A stretch of DNA of 64,000 nucleotides from Corynebacterium bovis DSM 20582 = CIP 54.80. Its GTDB lineage: Bacteria > Actinomycetota > Actinomycetes > Mycobacteriales > Mycobacteriaceae. The translations under genes were made by a program, and so were the position numbers. This document shows positions 47,850 through 56,214 of the stretch, piece by piece; within the stretch, counting starts at the first letter, position 1, and each line of letters opens with the position of its first letter. The DNA is taken from assembly GCF_030408615.1 (NCBI RefSeq), contig NZ_CP047187.1, positions 2,108,001 to 2,172,000 on the forward strand. The letters run 5' to 3'. Below the pieces are notes generated by a model. The model made no database searches and was not told where the DNA came from. It saw only the letters and a program-made list of their open reading frames with translations.

Positions 47850-48562
47850 ACGGCACGGCACACACGACACACACGGCCCCGTCCCGCGCGGGGAAGACCG
47901 AGCGGGCCTACCGGTGGATCCGGGAACGGATCCACAACCACGAGTTCGCCCCGGGCCACCGGCTCGTGCTCAGCAGCCTCGCCGAGGAGCTCGGCGTGAG
48001 CGTCGTCCCCGTCCGGGAGGCGATCCGGCAGCTCGAAGCCGAGGACCTGGTGACCTTCGAACGCAACGTCGGGGCCCGGGTCGCGATGGTCGACGGCCGG
48101 AGCTACGCGGAGACCATGGAGGTCGTCGCCTACCTCGAGGAGGCGGCGACGGCGCTGGCCGTCCCGCGGCTCACCGCCCTCGACCTCGACGACGCCGAGG
48201 AGTGCAACGCCGAGATGGCGGCGCTCCTCGACGACCTCGACCCCCGCCGGTTCACGCTCCTCAACCGCCGGTTCCACAGCATCCTCTTCCGGCGGTCGCC
48301 GAACACCCGGCTCCGGGAACTGCTCACGACCGAGTGGGACCGGCTCGACCACCAGCGGGAGTCCACCTTCGCCTTCGTGCCGGAGCGGGCCCCCGCGTCG
48401 GTCGCGGAGCACACCCGCATCGTCGACCTCATCCGGGCCGGCGCCGACCCCGCCTACGTCGGGCAGGTCGCCCGCCGGCACCGGATGGCGACCCTCGAGG
48501 CCTGCCTCGAGCGCGCCCCGGGGTCCCACACCCACCAGAACCGCAGAAAGGCCACATCATGA
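47846..48562 (+). CDS. GntR/FadR-type regulator with FCD domain
   Basis: The 238-residue protein (GTG start overlapping the previous stop, GTGA) has a winged helix at residues about 17-78 (LVLSSLAEELGVSVVPVREAIRQLE) and a helical FCD ligand domain with spaced His residues (FHSILF, AEHTRIVDLI, ARRHR) fit for a metal. Being inside the catabolic operon, it most likely binds a pathway intermediate and controls the palindromes at 44819 and 46281. Confidence 0.9.
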   Translation: MNGTAHTTHTAPSRAGKTERAYRWIRERIHNHEFAPGHRLVLSSLAEELGVSVVPVREAIRQLEAEDLVTFERNVGARVAMVDGRSYAETMEVVAYLEEAATALAVPRLTALDLDDAEECNAEMAALLDDLDPRRFTLLNRRFHSILFRRSPNTRLRELLTTEWDRLDHQRESTFAFVPERAPASVAEHTRIVDLIRAGADPAYVGQVARRHRMATLEACLERAPGSHTHQNRRKATS

Positions 48563-50070
48563 CCACCACCGCACCGACGCCCCCGGCGGGCGTCCCGGAC
48601 CGCATCCGCCACTACATCGGCGGCCGGTTCACCGACTCCGTGGACGGCGGCACGTTCGACGTGCTCGAACCGGTCGGCAACACGACGTACGTCACCGCCG
48701 CCTCCGGCCAGAAGGCGGACATCGACGCCGCCGTCGCCGCCGCCCGCACCGCGTTCGAGGAGGGCCCGTGGGCCCGGGCCCTCCCCCGGGAGCGCTCCCG
48801 GGTGCTCCACCGCATCGCCGACCTCGTCGAGAGCCGCGAGGACGAGCTCGCGGAGATGGAGACCTTCGACTCCGGCCTGCCGATCAGCCAGTCCCGCGGG
48901 CAGGCCCGGCGCGCCGCGGAGAACTTCCGGTTCTTCGCCGACCTCATCGTCGCCCAGGCCGACGACGCCTACAAGGTGCCCGGCCGCCAGATCAACTACG
49001 TCAACCGCAAGCCGATCGGCGTCGCCGGGCTCATCACACCGTGGAACACGCCGTTCATGCTCGAGTCGTGGAAGCTCGCGCCGTCGATCGCGACGGGCAA
49101 CAGCGTCGTCCTCAAGCCGGCGGAGTTCACCCCGCTGTCCGCGCAGCTCTGGCCGGGGATCTTCGAGGAGGCCGGGCTGCCCGAGGGCGTGTTCAACCTC
49201 GTCAACGGCTTCGGCGAGAGCGCCAGCGACGCGCTCGTCAAGCACCCGGACGTCCCGCTCATCTCCTTCACCGGGGAGTCGCGGACGGGCCAGATCATCT
49301 TCGGCAACGCCGCCCCGTACCTCAAGGGGCTGTCGATGGAGCTCGGGGGCAAGTCCCCCGCCGTCGTCTTCGCCGACGCCGACCTCGACACCGCCATCGA
49401 CGCGACGATCTTCGGCGTGTTCTCGCTCAACGGCGAGCGCTGCACCGCCGGCTCCCGCATCCTCGTCCAGCGGCCCGTGTACGACGAGTTCGTCGAGCGG
49501 TACGCCGCCCAGGCCTCCCGCGTGCGCGTCGGCCTGCCCCACGACCCGGAGACCGAGGTCGGGGCGCTCGTCCACCCGGAGCACTACGAGAAGGTCATGA
49601 GCTACGTCGAGCTCGGCAAGTCCGAGGGCCGGCTCGTCGCCGGCGGCGGGCGCCCGGAGGGGTTCGACGAGGGCAACTTCGTCGCCCCGACGGTCTTCGC
49701 CGACGTGCCGCCGACGGCGCGGATCTTCCGGGAGGAGATCTTCGGCCCGGTCGTCGCCATCACCCCGTTCGACACGGACGAGGAGGCGGTCGCCCTGGCC
49801 AACGACACGGACTACGGCCTCGCCGCCTACATCTGGACCAGTGACCTGCGCCGCGCCCACACCGTGGCCCAGGCGGTCGAGAGCGGGATGGTCTGGCTCA
49901 ACTCGAACAACGTCCGCGACCTGCGCACCCCGTTCGGCGGGGTGAAGGCCTCCGGTCTCGGCCACGAGGGCGGCTACCGGTCCATCGACTTCTACACCGA
50001 CCAGCAGGCGGTGCACATCAACCTCGGCGAGGTCCACAACCCCGTCTTCGGGCGCGACACCTCCGCCTGA
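48559..50070 (+). CDS. hpaE: 5-carboxymethyl-2-hydroxymuconate semialdehyde dehydrogenase
   Basis: This 503-residue NAD-dependent aldehyde dehydrogenase oxidises the ring-cleavage semialdehyde to the dicarboxylic acid. Catalytic Glu261 (MELGGKS) and Cys295 (GERCTAG) are in place. The C-terminal GHEGGYRSIDFYTDQ is like HpaE enzymes. ATG 48559 overlaps the gntR stop by four bases and has AGAAAGG upstream. The dioxygenase gene follows after 30 bases. Distinct from the second aldehyde dehydrogenase at the end of the cluster. Confidence 0.92.
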   Translation: MTTTAPTPPAGVPDRIRHYIGGRFTDSVDGGTFDVLEPVGNTTYVTAASGQKADIDAAVAAARTAFEEGPWARALPRERSRVLHRIADLVESREDELAEMETFDSGLPISQSRGQARRAAENFRFFADLIVAQADDAYKVPGRQINYVNRKPIGVAGLITPWNTPFMLESWKLAPSIATGNSVVLKPAEFTPLSAQLWPGIFEEAGLPEGVFNLVNGFGESASDALVKHPDVPLISFTGESRTGQIIFGNAAPYLKGLSMELGGKSPAVVFADADLDTAIDATIFGVFSLNGERCTAGSRILVQRPVYDEFVERYAAQASRVRVGLPHDPETEVGALVHPEHYEKVMSYVELGKSEGRLVAGGGRPEGFDEGNFVAPTVFADVPPTARIFREEIFGPVVAITPFDTDEEAVALANDTDYGLAAYIWTSDLRRAHTVAQAVESGMVWLNSNNVRDLRTPFGGVKASGLGHEGGYRSIDFYTDQQAVHINLGEVHNPVFGRDTSA

Positions 50071-50100
50071 CCACCCGTCCACACACCAGGGAGAACAGTC

Positions 50101-51195
50101 ATGACCCCCTCACCCACACCCACCCCGTCGGTCCCCGACATCCTCCGCTGCGCCTACATGGAGATCGTCGTCTCCGACCTCGCCCGGTCGCGGGAGTTCT
50201 ACGTCGACGTCCTCGGTCTCACGGTCAGCCGTGAGGAGGACGACGCCCTCTACCTCCGCGCCGCGGAGGAGTTCATCCACCACAACCTCGTGCTGCGCGT
50301 CGGGCCGGAGCCGGCCGTCGCCGTCTTCGCCTACCGGGTCCGGTCGGCGGCCGACGTCGACCGCGCGGAGGAGTACTACCGCGCCCTCGGCTGCCGCGTC
50401 GAGCGCCGCGCCGACGGGTTCGTCCACGGTGTCGGCGACGCGGTGCGCGTCGAGGACCCGCTGGGCTTCCCGCTCGAGTTCTTCCACGGCATCGAGCACG
50501 CCGAGCGGCTCGCCTGGCGCTACGACCTCCACACCCCGGGCTGCCTCGTCCGCCTCGACCACTTCAACCAGGTCACCCCGGACGTGCCGAAGGGCGTGGA
50601 GGTCATGGAGGCCCTCGGCTTCCAGGTCACCGAGGACATCCAGGACGCGGAGGGCACGCAGTACGCGGCGTGGCTGCGCCGCAAGCCGACCGTCCACGAC
50701 ACCGCCATGACCGGCGGCGACGGCCCGCGGATGCACCACGTGGCCTTCGCCACCCACGAGAAGCACAACATCCTCGCCATCTGCGACCGGCTCGGCGCGC
50801 TCCGCCGCTCCGACGCCATCGAGCGCGGCCCGGGGCGGCACGGCGTCTCCAACGCCTTCTACCTGTACCTCCGGGACCCCGACGGGCACCGCGTCGAGAT
50901 CTACACCCAGGACTACTACACGGGTGACCCGGACAACCCCCGGGTGACGTGGGACGTCCACGACAACCAGCGCCGCGACTGGTGGGGCACGCCCGTCGTG
51001 CCCTCGTGGTACACCGACGCCTCCCGGGTGCTCGACCTCGACGGCAACCCCGTCCCGCTCGTCACCCGCGAGGACCCGTCGGAGATGGCGCAGACGATCG
51101 GCGCCGACGGCTTCGCCTACACCCGCCCCGGCGAGGAGCTGCCGTCGTGGAAACGGCGCCCCGCGCCCGACGCCACCCCGGACGCCGGGGCCTGA
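50101..51195 (+). CDS. hpaD: Homoprotocatechuate 2,3-dioxygenase (extradiol)
   Basis: The enzyme opens 3,4-dihydroxyphenylacetate next to the hydroxyls. It is a two-domain vicinal-oxygen-chelate protein of 364 residues, the size of the Brevibacterium fuscum and Arthrobacter enzymes. The metal triad is His154 (RLDHFNQV), His213 (RMHHVAF) and Glu266 (HRVEIYTQDYYTGDPDNP), one residue off the B. fuscum numbering I recall (155, 214, 267). The metal (Fe or Mn) cannot be told from sequence. The C-terminal lid with its Tyr/Trp-rich stretch is present. Confidence 0.95.
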   Translation: MTPSPTPTPSVPDILRCAYMEIVVSDLARSREFYVDVLGLTVSREEDDALYLRAAEEFIHHNLVLRVGPEPAVAVFAYRVRSAADVDRAEEYYRALGCRVERRADGFVHGVGDAVRVEDPLGFPLEFFHGIEHAERLAWRYDLHTPGCLVRLDHFNQVTPDVPKGVEVMEALGFQVTEDIQDAEGTQYAAWLRRKPTVHDTAMTGGDGPRMHHVAFATHEKHNILAICDRLGALRRSDAIERGPGRHGVSNAFYLYLRDPDGHRVEIYTQDYYTGDPDNPRVTWDVHDNQRRDWWGTPVVPSWYTDASRVLDLDGNPVPLVTREDPSEMAQTIGADGFAYTRPGEELPSWKRRPAPDATPDAGA

Positions 51196-51239
51196 GCCCC
51201 ACCCACCCACCGACCTGAACGACCTGAAGGAGGCACACA

Positions 51240-52025
51240 GTGCTGGAACCGGCCACCCTCGACACCATCGCCGCCGAGCTCGCCACCGCCGAACGGGACC
51301 GGACGACCGTGCCGCTGCTCACGGCACGCCACCCGGACATGACGGTGGAGGACTCCTACGCCGTCCAGCAGGCCTGGACCCGGCGCGCCGTCGCGGCGGG
51401 GCGTCGCGTCGTCGGCCGGAAGATCGGCCTGACCTCGAAGGTCATGCAGGACGCGACCGGGATCACCGAACCGGACTACGGGACGATCCTCGCCGACCAG
51501 GTCCACGAGACGGGCGCGGTCGTCGAGCACTCCCGGTACTCGAACGTGCGCATCGAGGTGGAGCTCGCCTTCATCCTCGGGGCCCCGCTCGAGGGTCCGG
51601 GGACGACGCTGACCGACGTCCTCCGCGCCACCGAGTACGTCACCCCGGCCCTGGAGATCCTCTCCTCCCGGGTGGACATGGAGGGCCGGACGATCGTCGA
51701 CACGATCGCGGACAACGCCGCGCTCGGCGGGGTCGTCCTCGGCGGGCGTCCGGTCCGCCCGGACGCCGTCGACCTGCGGTGGGTCTCCGCGGTCCTCCAC
51801 CGCAACGGGGTCGTCGAGGAGTCCGGCGTCGCCGCGGCGGTCCTCGACCACCCGGCGCGCGGGGTCGCGTGGCTCGCCGACCGGCTCGCCGGCCACGGGG
51901 AGTCCCTCGAGGCCGGGCAGGTCATCCTCGCCGGGTCCTTCACCCGGCCCGTGTGGGTGTACCCCGGGGACACCGTCCAGGTGGACTACCGGGAGCTGGG
52001 GGTGGTGACGTGCAGTCTCCGCTAG
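51240..52025 (+). CDS. hpaH: 2-oxohept-3-ene-1,7-dioate hydratase
   Basis: HpaH (261 residues) adds water to the unsaturated C7 keto-diacid. It belongs to the FAH-like hydratase/decarboxylase family: VGRKIGLTSKVMQ (about residues 59-71), the acidic metal ligands in RIEVELAFIL, and a conserved DTIADNAALGGVVLG. GTG 51240 follows AAGGAGG. The end overlaps the aldolase gene by 16 bases. Confidence 0.93.
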   Translation: MLEPATLDTIAAELATAERDRTTVPLLTARHPDMTVEDSYAVQQAWTRRAVAAGRRVVGRKIGLTSKVMQDATGITEPDYGTILADQVHETGAVVEHSRYSNVRIEVELAFILGAPLEGPGTTLTDVLRATEYVTPALEILSSRVDMEGRTIVDTIADNAALGGVVLGGRPVRPDAVDLRWVSAVLHRNGVVEESGVAAAVLDHPARGVAWLADRLAGHGESLEAGQVILAGSFTRPVWVYPGDTVQVDYRELGVVTCSLR

Positions 52026-52834
52026 AGCTCCCGCCGACGTTCGCCGACCGGCTCGCCGGCCCCCGGCCGCTCACCGGCATGTGGGTGTCCTCCGGGTCCG
52101 CGACGGCGGCGGAGATCCTCGCCGCGTCCGGCCTGGACTGGCTCCTCATCGACGGGGAGCACTCCCCCTACGACCTCGGCACGGTGACGGACCTGCTCCG
52201 GGCCGTCGCCCCGTACCCGGCGACGCCCGTCGTCCGGGTGCCCGTCGGGGACACCACCGTCATCAAGCGGTACCTCGACCTCGGCGCCCAGAACCTCATG
52301 GTCCCGATGGTGGACTCCGCGGCGGACGCCGAGGCCGTCGTCCGGGCCACCCGCTACCCGCCGGAGGGGGTGCGGGGCGTCGGCAGCGCCCTCGCCCGCT
52401 CGGCCCGCTGGAACCTCGTGCCCGGCTACCTCGCGCGCGCGGCCCGGACGGTGAGCGTCACCGTCCAGGTCGAGTCCGCCGCCGCCGTCGACGCGGCCGC
52501 GGACATCGCCTCCGTCGAGGGCGTCGACGCGGTCTTCGTCGGCCCGTCCGACCTCGCCGCGTCGATGGGGCACCTGGGCGACCAGTCCCACCCGGACGTC
52601 GTCGCCGCGGTGACCCGCGCGCTCGACGCCGTCCGCGGGACCGGCACCCCGGTCGGGGTCAACGCCTTCGACCTCACCCTCGCGCGCCGGTACGTCGACG
52701 CCGGCGCGTCCTTCGTCCTCGTCGGGGCCGACGTGCAGCAGCTCGCCGCGTCGGCCGTCACCCTCGCCGGGACCTTCCGCGGCGGGGACCCCGGCACCGC
52801 CACCACCGGCACCACCGACCCCACGAAAGGCTGA
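52010..52834 (+). CDS. hpaI: 4-hydroxy-2-oxoheptane-1,7-dioate aldolase
   Basis: HpaI is a class II metal-dependent aldolase that splits its substrate to pyruvate and succinic semialdehyde. The 274-residue product carries IDGEHSPYDL, the Glu in VQVESAAAV, and the Asp in VFVGPSDLAASMG. Start GTG 52010 lies inside hpaH (16-base overlap), with GGGGGTGG just upstream, and gives the expected N-terminus. A C-terminal Thr/Gly-rich tail of about 15 residues is an addition. Confidence 0.94.
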   Translation: MQSPLELPPTFADRLAGPRPLTGMWVSSGSATAAEILAASGLDWLLIDGEHSPYDLGTVTDLLRAVAPYPATPVVRVPVGDTTVIKRYLDLGAQNLMVPMVDSAADAEAVVRATRYPPEGVRGVGSALARSARWNLVPGYLARAARTVSVTVQVESAAAVDAAADIASVEGVDAVFVGPSDLAASMGHLGDQSHPDVVAAVTRALDAVRGTGTPVGVNAFDLTLARRYVDAGASFVLVGADVQQLAASAVTLAGTFRGGDPGTATTGTTDPTKG

Positions 52835-52839
52835 CGCCC

Positions 52840-54312
52840 GTGAACCCCCCGACCCCCCTCAGAACCCTGCCCCCGGACGTCCCCACCGGCCTCCTCATCG
52901 GCGGGACCTGGCGTGACGGCGGCGACGAGCCGCTGGCCGTCGAGAACCCGGCGACGGAGACGACGCTCACGCACGTCGCCACGGCCACCGCCGGGGACGT
53001 CACCGCCGCCCTCGACGCCGCGTGCGCCGCCCAGGAGGACTGGGCGCGCACCCCGTCGGCGACCCGCGCGGCGCTCCTCGGCCGCGCCTTCGAGGCCGTG
53101 ACGGAGCGGGCGGAGGACTTCGCCACGGTCATGACCCTGGAGATGGGCAAGACCCTCGCGGAGGCCCGGACCGAGGTCACGTACGGCGCGTCCTACCTGC
53201 GGTGGTTCGCCGGCGAGGCGGACCGGGACTTCGGCCGGTACGCGCCGTCGCCGGCGGGGGCGCTCCGCGTCCTCACGCTGCGGCGTCCCGTCGGCCCCTG
53301 CCTCCTCATCACCCCGTGGAACTTCCCGCTGGCGATGGCGACCCGCAAGATCGCCCCGGCCCTCGCGGCGGGGTGCACGATGGTCCTCAAGCCGGCGTCG
53401 CTCACGCCGCTGACGTCGCTGCTGCTCGCGGACGTGCTCACGGAGGCCGGCCTGCCGCCGGGGGTGCTCAACGTCGTGTCGTCGCAGCGGGCGTCGACGG
53501 TGTCCGGCACGCTCATGACCGACCCCCGGCTGCGGAAGGTCTCGTTCACGGGCTCGACGCCGGTGGGCCAGGTGCTGCTGCGGCAGGCGGCGGACCGGGT
53601 GCTGCGCACGTCGATGGAGCTCGGCGGGAACGCGCCGTTCCTCGTCTTCCCGGACGCGGACCTCGACGCCGCGGTGGCCGGGGCCGTCGCCGCGAAGATG
53701 CGCAACGGCGGCCAGGCGTGCACGGCGGCGAACCGGTTCCTCGTCCACGAGGACGTCGCCGCGGAGTTCACGGCCGCGTTCGGCGAGACCGTCGGGCGGC
53801 TCACGGTCGGTGACGGCACGGACCCGGCCACGGACTGCGGCCCGCTCGTCGACGGCCGCGCGGTCGCGTCGGTCACTGAGCTCATCGACGACGCCGTGTC
53901 CCGCGGGGCCCGGGTCGTCACGGGCGGGGACGCGCCGGCGGGTCCCGGCCACTACGTCCGGCCGACGGTCCTCGCGGACGTGCCCGCCGACGCGCGGGTC
54001 GTCCGGGAGGAGATCTTCGGCCCGGTCGCGCCGGTCCAGACCTTCCGCACCGAGGAGGAGGCCGTGGCCATGGCGAACGACACCGAGTACGGCCTCGCGT
54101 CGTACGTCTTCACCGGCGACCACGACCGGGTGCTGCGGCTGTCGGAGTCCCTGGAGTTCGGCCTGCTCGGCGCGAACGCCGGGGTGATCTCGGACGCCTC
54201 GGCCCCGTTCGGCGGGGTGAAGATGTCCGGCACGGGCCGGGAGGGCGGCCCCGAGGGCCTGGAGGAGTACACGTCGGTCCGGTACGTCGGCTACCCGGAC
54301 CCGTGGCGGTGA
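52840..54312 (+). CDS. gabD: Succinate-semialdehyde dehydrogenase
   Basis: This 490-residue aldehyde dehydrogenase probably oxidises the succinic semialdehyde released by HpaI, feeding the TCA cycle. Catalytic Glu260 (MELGGNAPF) and Cys294 (GGQACTAANR) and the GabD-typical TPWNFPLAMATRKIAPALAAG segment are present. GTG 52840 lies five bases after hpaI. It is the last gene of the operon. A GGGCGGCCGCCC palindrome (54314-54325) follows but has no uridine run. Confidence 0.92.
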   Translation: MNPPTPLRTLPPDVPTGLLIGGTWRDGGDEPLAVENPATETTLTHVATATAGDVTAALDAACAAQEDWARTPSATRAALLGRAFEAVTERAEDFATVMTLEMGKTLAEARTEVTYGASYLRWFAGEADRDFGRYAPSPAGALRVLTLRRPVGPCLLITPWNFPLAMATRKIAPALAAGCTMVLKPASLTPLTSLLLADVLTEAGLPPGVLNVVSSQRASTVSGTLMTDPRLRKVSFTGSTPVGQVLLRQAADRVLRTSMELGGNAPFLVFPDADLDAAVAGAVAAKMRNGGQACTAANRFLVHEDVAAEFTAAFGETVGRLTVGDGTDPATDCGPLVDGRAVASVTELIDDAVSRGARVVTGGDAPAGPGHYVRPTVLADVPADARVVREEIFGPVAPVQTFRTEEEAVAMANDTEYGLASYVFTGDHDRVLRLSESLEFGLLGANAGVISDASAPFGGVKMSGTGREGGPEGLEEYTSVRYVGYPDPWR

Positions 54313-54343
54313 CGGGCGGCCGCCCGGCCCCTACACTGGCCGC

Positions 54344-54805
54344 ATGACCACTCAGGAGATCTCCGTCTCCCGCACCGTCGCCGCCGCCCCGGACCGGGTG
54401 TGGCAGATCGTCTCCGACCTCGGTGCGATGGGGCGGCGCAGTCCGCAGTGCCGCAGCATGACCGTCCTCGGGTCCCGCACGGGTCCGGGGACGGTCACCG
54501 TCAACGTCAACCGGCGCGGCCCGCTGGTGTGGGTGACGTGGGCGGTCGTCACCCGGTGGCGCCGCGACGAGGTCGTCGAGTTCCGGATCCCCCTCAACGG
54601 CTCGCGGTGGCGGTTCGAGCTCGCCCCCGCCGGGGAGGGCACGCTCGTCACGGAGCGCCGGCTCGTGGAGGGGAGGACGACGCCGCTCTCCCGGGTGGCG
54701 GTCGCGCTCGCCCTCGGTGGGGAGGCGTCGTTCGAGCGGGAGCTCCGCGCGGGCATGGAGGCGACGCTCGACGCCGTCGCCCGGGAGGCGGAGGCCGCGC
54801 CGTGA
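54344..54805 (+). CDS. SRPBCC-family (polyketide cyclase-like) small protein
   Basis: The 153-residue protein has the START/SRPBCC helix-grip layout: SRTVAAAPDRVWQIVSDLGAM at the start, several antiparallel strands with paired Trp residues, and a long C-terminal helix. Such proteins bind hydrophobic ligands. A TACACT hexamer (54332-54337) six bases before the ATG points to a leaderless mRNA. It separates the catabolic cluster from ppa. The ligand is unknown. Confidence 0.85.
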   Translation: MTTQEISVSRTVAAAPDRVWQIVSDLGAMGRRSPQCRSMTVLGSRTGPGTVTVNVNRRGPLVWVTWAVVTRWRRDEVVEFRIPLNGSRWRFELAPAGEGTLVTERRLVEGRTTPLSRVAVALALGGEASFERELRAGMEATLDAVAREAEAAP

Positions 54806-54877
54806 CGTGCGGGGACCGCCACCCGGCAGGGTAGACTGACCCGCTGACAGACCGTTCACGTGAAAGGACAGGAAACG

Positions 54878-55351
54878 ATGGCGCTCACCGTCACCATCGA
54901 GGTCCCCAAGGGGTCCCGCAACAAGTACGAGATCGACCACGAGACGGGGCAGGTGCACCTCGACCGGTACCTGTTCACCGCGATGGGCTACCCGGCGGAC
55001 TACGGGTTCATCCCGGGCACCCTCGGTGAGGACGGCGACCCGCTCGACGCGCTCGTCATCATGCCGGAGCCGGTGTTCCCGGGTGTCGCCGTGAAGGCCC
55101 GCCCGGTCGGCGTGTTCAAGATGACCGACGAGGCCGGCGGGGACGACAAGCTCCTCTGCGTCCTCGACGACGTCCGCTACGAGCGCTTCCGGGACATCTC
55201 CGACGTCGACCAGTTCACCCGCGACGAGATCGAGCACTTCTTCGTCCACTACAAGGACCTCGAGCCGGGCAAGTCCGTGCAGGGCTCCGGCTGGGGTGAC
55301 GCGGCGGAGGCGCAGCGCATCCTCGACGAGGCCGTCGCGCGCCACGGCTGA
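54878..55351 (+). CDS. ppa: Inorganic pyrophosphatase (family I)
   Basis: Ppa (157 residues) hydrolyses pyrophosphate and so drives biosynthesis. The acidic metal site is seen in [11 protein letters not shown], together with RNKYEID and the C-terminal KDLEPGK motif. ATG 54878 ([13 protein letters not shown]) is preferred to one six codons upstream, which lies at the ribosome site. TAGACT (54832-54837) is a good -10, giving a leader of about 35-40 bases. Confidence 0.97.
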   Translation: MALTVTIEVPKGSRNKYEIDHETGQVHLDRYLFTAMGYPADYGFIPGTLGEDGDPLDALVIMPEPVFPGVAVKARPVGVFKMTDEAGGDDKLLCVLDDVRYERFRDISDVDQFTRDEIEHFFVHYKDLEPGKSVQGSGWGDAAEAQRILDEAVARHG

Positions 55352-55377
55352 GGTCGGCGCGGGTACACTGTGGCGGC

Positions 55378-55686
55378 ATGAGTGACTTCGAGACCGTGCA
55401 GCCCACAGACGTGCCCGAGGGCGCCCAGCTCATCGACATCCGGGAGCCGGACGAGTTCGCGTCGGGTCACGCCCGCGGGGCCGTGAACCTCCCCCTCTCC
55501 GAGCTCCAGGCCCGGTACGGCGAGCTCGACCTCGACCGGGACATCTACCTCATCTGCCTCTCCGGCGGCCGGTCCTCCCGGGCCGCCGCGTGGCTGGAGC
55601 AGAACGGCGTCGAGGCGATCAACGTCGCCAACGGCACCGCCGGGTGGCGGGACGCCGGACTGCCGATGGAGACCCCGGGCGCGTGA
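55378..55686 (+). CDS. Single-domain rhodanese-like protein
   Basis: The 102-residue protein is one rhodanese module with the active Cys in CLSGGRSSRAA (about residue 61) and the preceding IDIREPDEFASGH. Such proteins carry persulfide sulfur in the cytoplasm. TACACT (55364-55369) lies eight bases before the ATG, so the mRNA is probably leaderless. It follows ppa by 26 bases but may have its own promoter. Confidence 0.93.
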   Translation: MSDFETVQPTDVPEGAQLIDIREPDEFASGHARGAVNLPLSELQARYGELDLDRDIYLICLSGGRSSRAAAWLEQNGVEAINVANGTAGWRDAGLPMETPGA

Positions 55687-55709
55687 CACCCGGTCCCGGA
55701 ACCCCCGGA

Positions 55710-55733
55710 TTACTGGGTAACCCCTACAATTAC
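55710..55733. promoter_or_regulatory. Repeated TTAC/GTAA operator candidate upstream of marR
   Basis: TTAC-TGG-GTAA (55710-55720) is followed nine bases later by TTAC (55730-55733), so GTAA can pair with either arm. A perfect -10, TACAAT (55725-55730), lies within. Placement suggests autoregulation by the MarR protein and control of the NRPS-like gene behind it. Confidence 0.55.
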
Positions 55734-55766
55734 CGCTCCCACGCTTTTGCGCGGTAGCATCGGCCC

Positions 55767-56213
55767 ATGGCCGAATCCCTCCCTCTCCCCCCGGACCTCC
55801 TGTCCTCCCCGTCGTTCCAGCTCGAGCGCCTCCGCCGTCGCACCCGCGACGTCGTCGAGGCCGAGCTGGCGACGAAAGGGTTCAACCTCCGGGAGTACTG
55901 GGTGCTGACGTGCCTCGTGGCGGGCGACGCGGCGAGCCAGTCCGCCCTCGGCGAGGTCCTCGGCGTCGACCGCTCGGACATGGTCCGGCTCGTCGACGCC
56001 CTCGAGAAGCGCAGCCTCGCCAAGCGCGTCAAGGACCCGGCGGACCGCCGGCGCCAGATCATCTCCGTGACGAAGAAGGGCCGCAAGGCCCACGCGGAGC
56101 TGCGCCCCCTCGTCCACGACGCCGAGGACGCCGCGCTCGACGAGTCCACGTCGAAGCAGCTCAAGCACCTCAAGAAGCTCGCGAAGTCCATCATCGCCGC
56201 CGAGGACGACTGA
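55767..56213 (+). CDS. MarR-family regulator in front of the NRPS-like gene
   Basis: The 148-residue protein shows the MarR winged-helix dimer layout: an N-terminal helix, LGEVLGVDRSDMVRLVDALEKRSLAKRV as recognition helix and wing, the DPADRRRQIISVTKKG wing motif, and a Lys-rich C-terminal helix. Its stop is one base from the start of the 1293-residue synthetase gene, so both are one transcript. A TAGCAT six bases before the ATG is compatible with leaderless expression; TACAAT further upstream is an alternative promoter. Confidence 0.9.
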   Translation: MAESLPLPPDLLSSPSFQLERLRRRTRDVVEAELATKGFNLREYWVLTCLVAGDAASQSALGEVLGVDRSDMVRLVDALEKRSLAKRVKDPADRRRQIISVTKKGRKAHAELRPLVHDAEDAALDESTSKQLKHLKKLAKSIIAAEDD

Positions 56214-56214
56214 C

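Noticed and set aside
42938-54312. Recent genomic island at the catabolic cluster
   Set aside because: No integrase, transposase, tRNA or flanking repeat was seen and base composition looks like the neighbours. Insertion is kept only as a synteny-based suggestion.
54314-54325. Palindrome GGGCGGCCGCCC after gabD as operon terminator
   Set aside because: The arms leave no loop without unpairing and there is no uridine run; it is more likely chance in GC-rich DNA.
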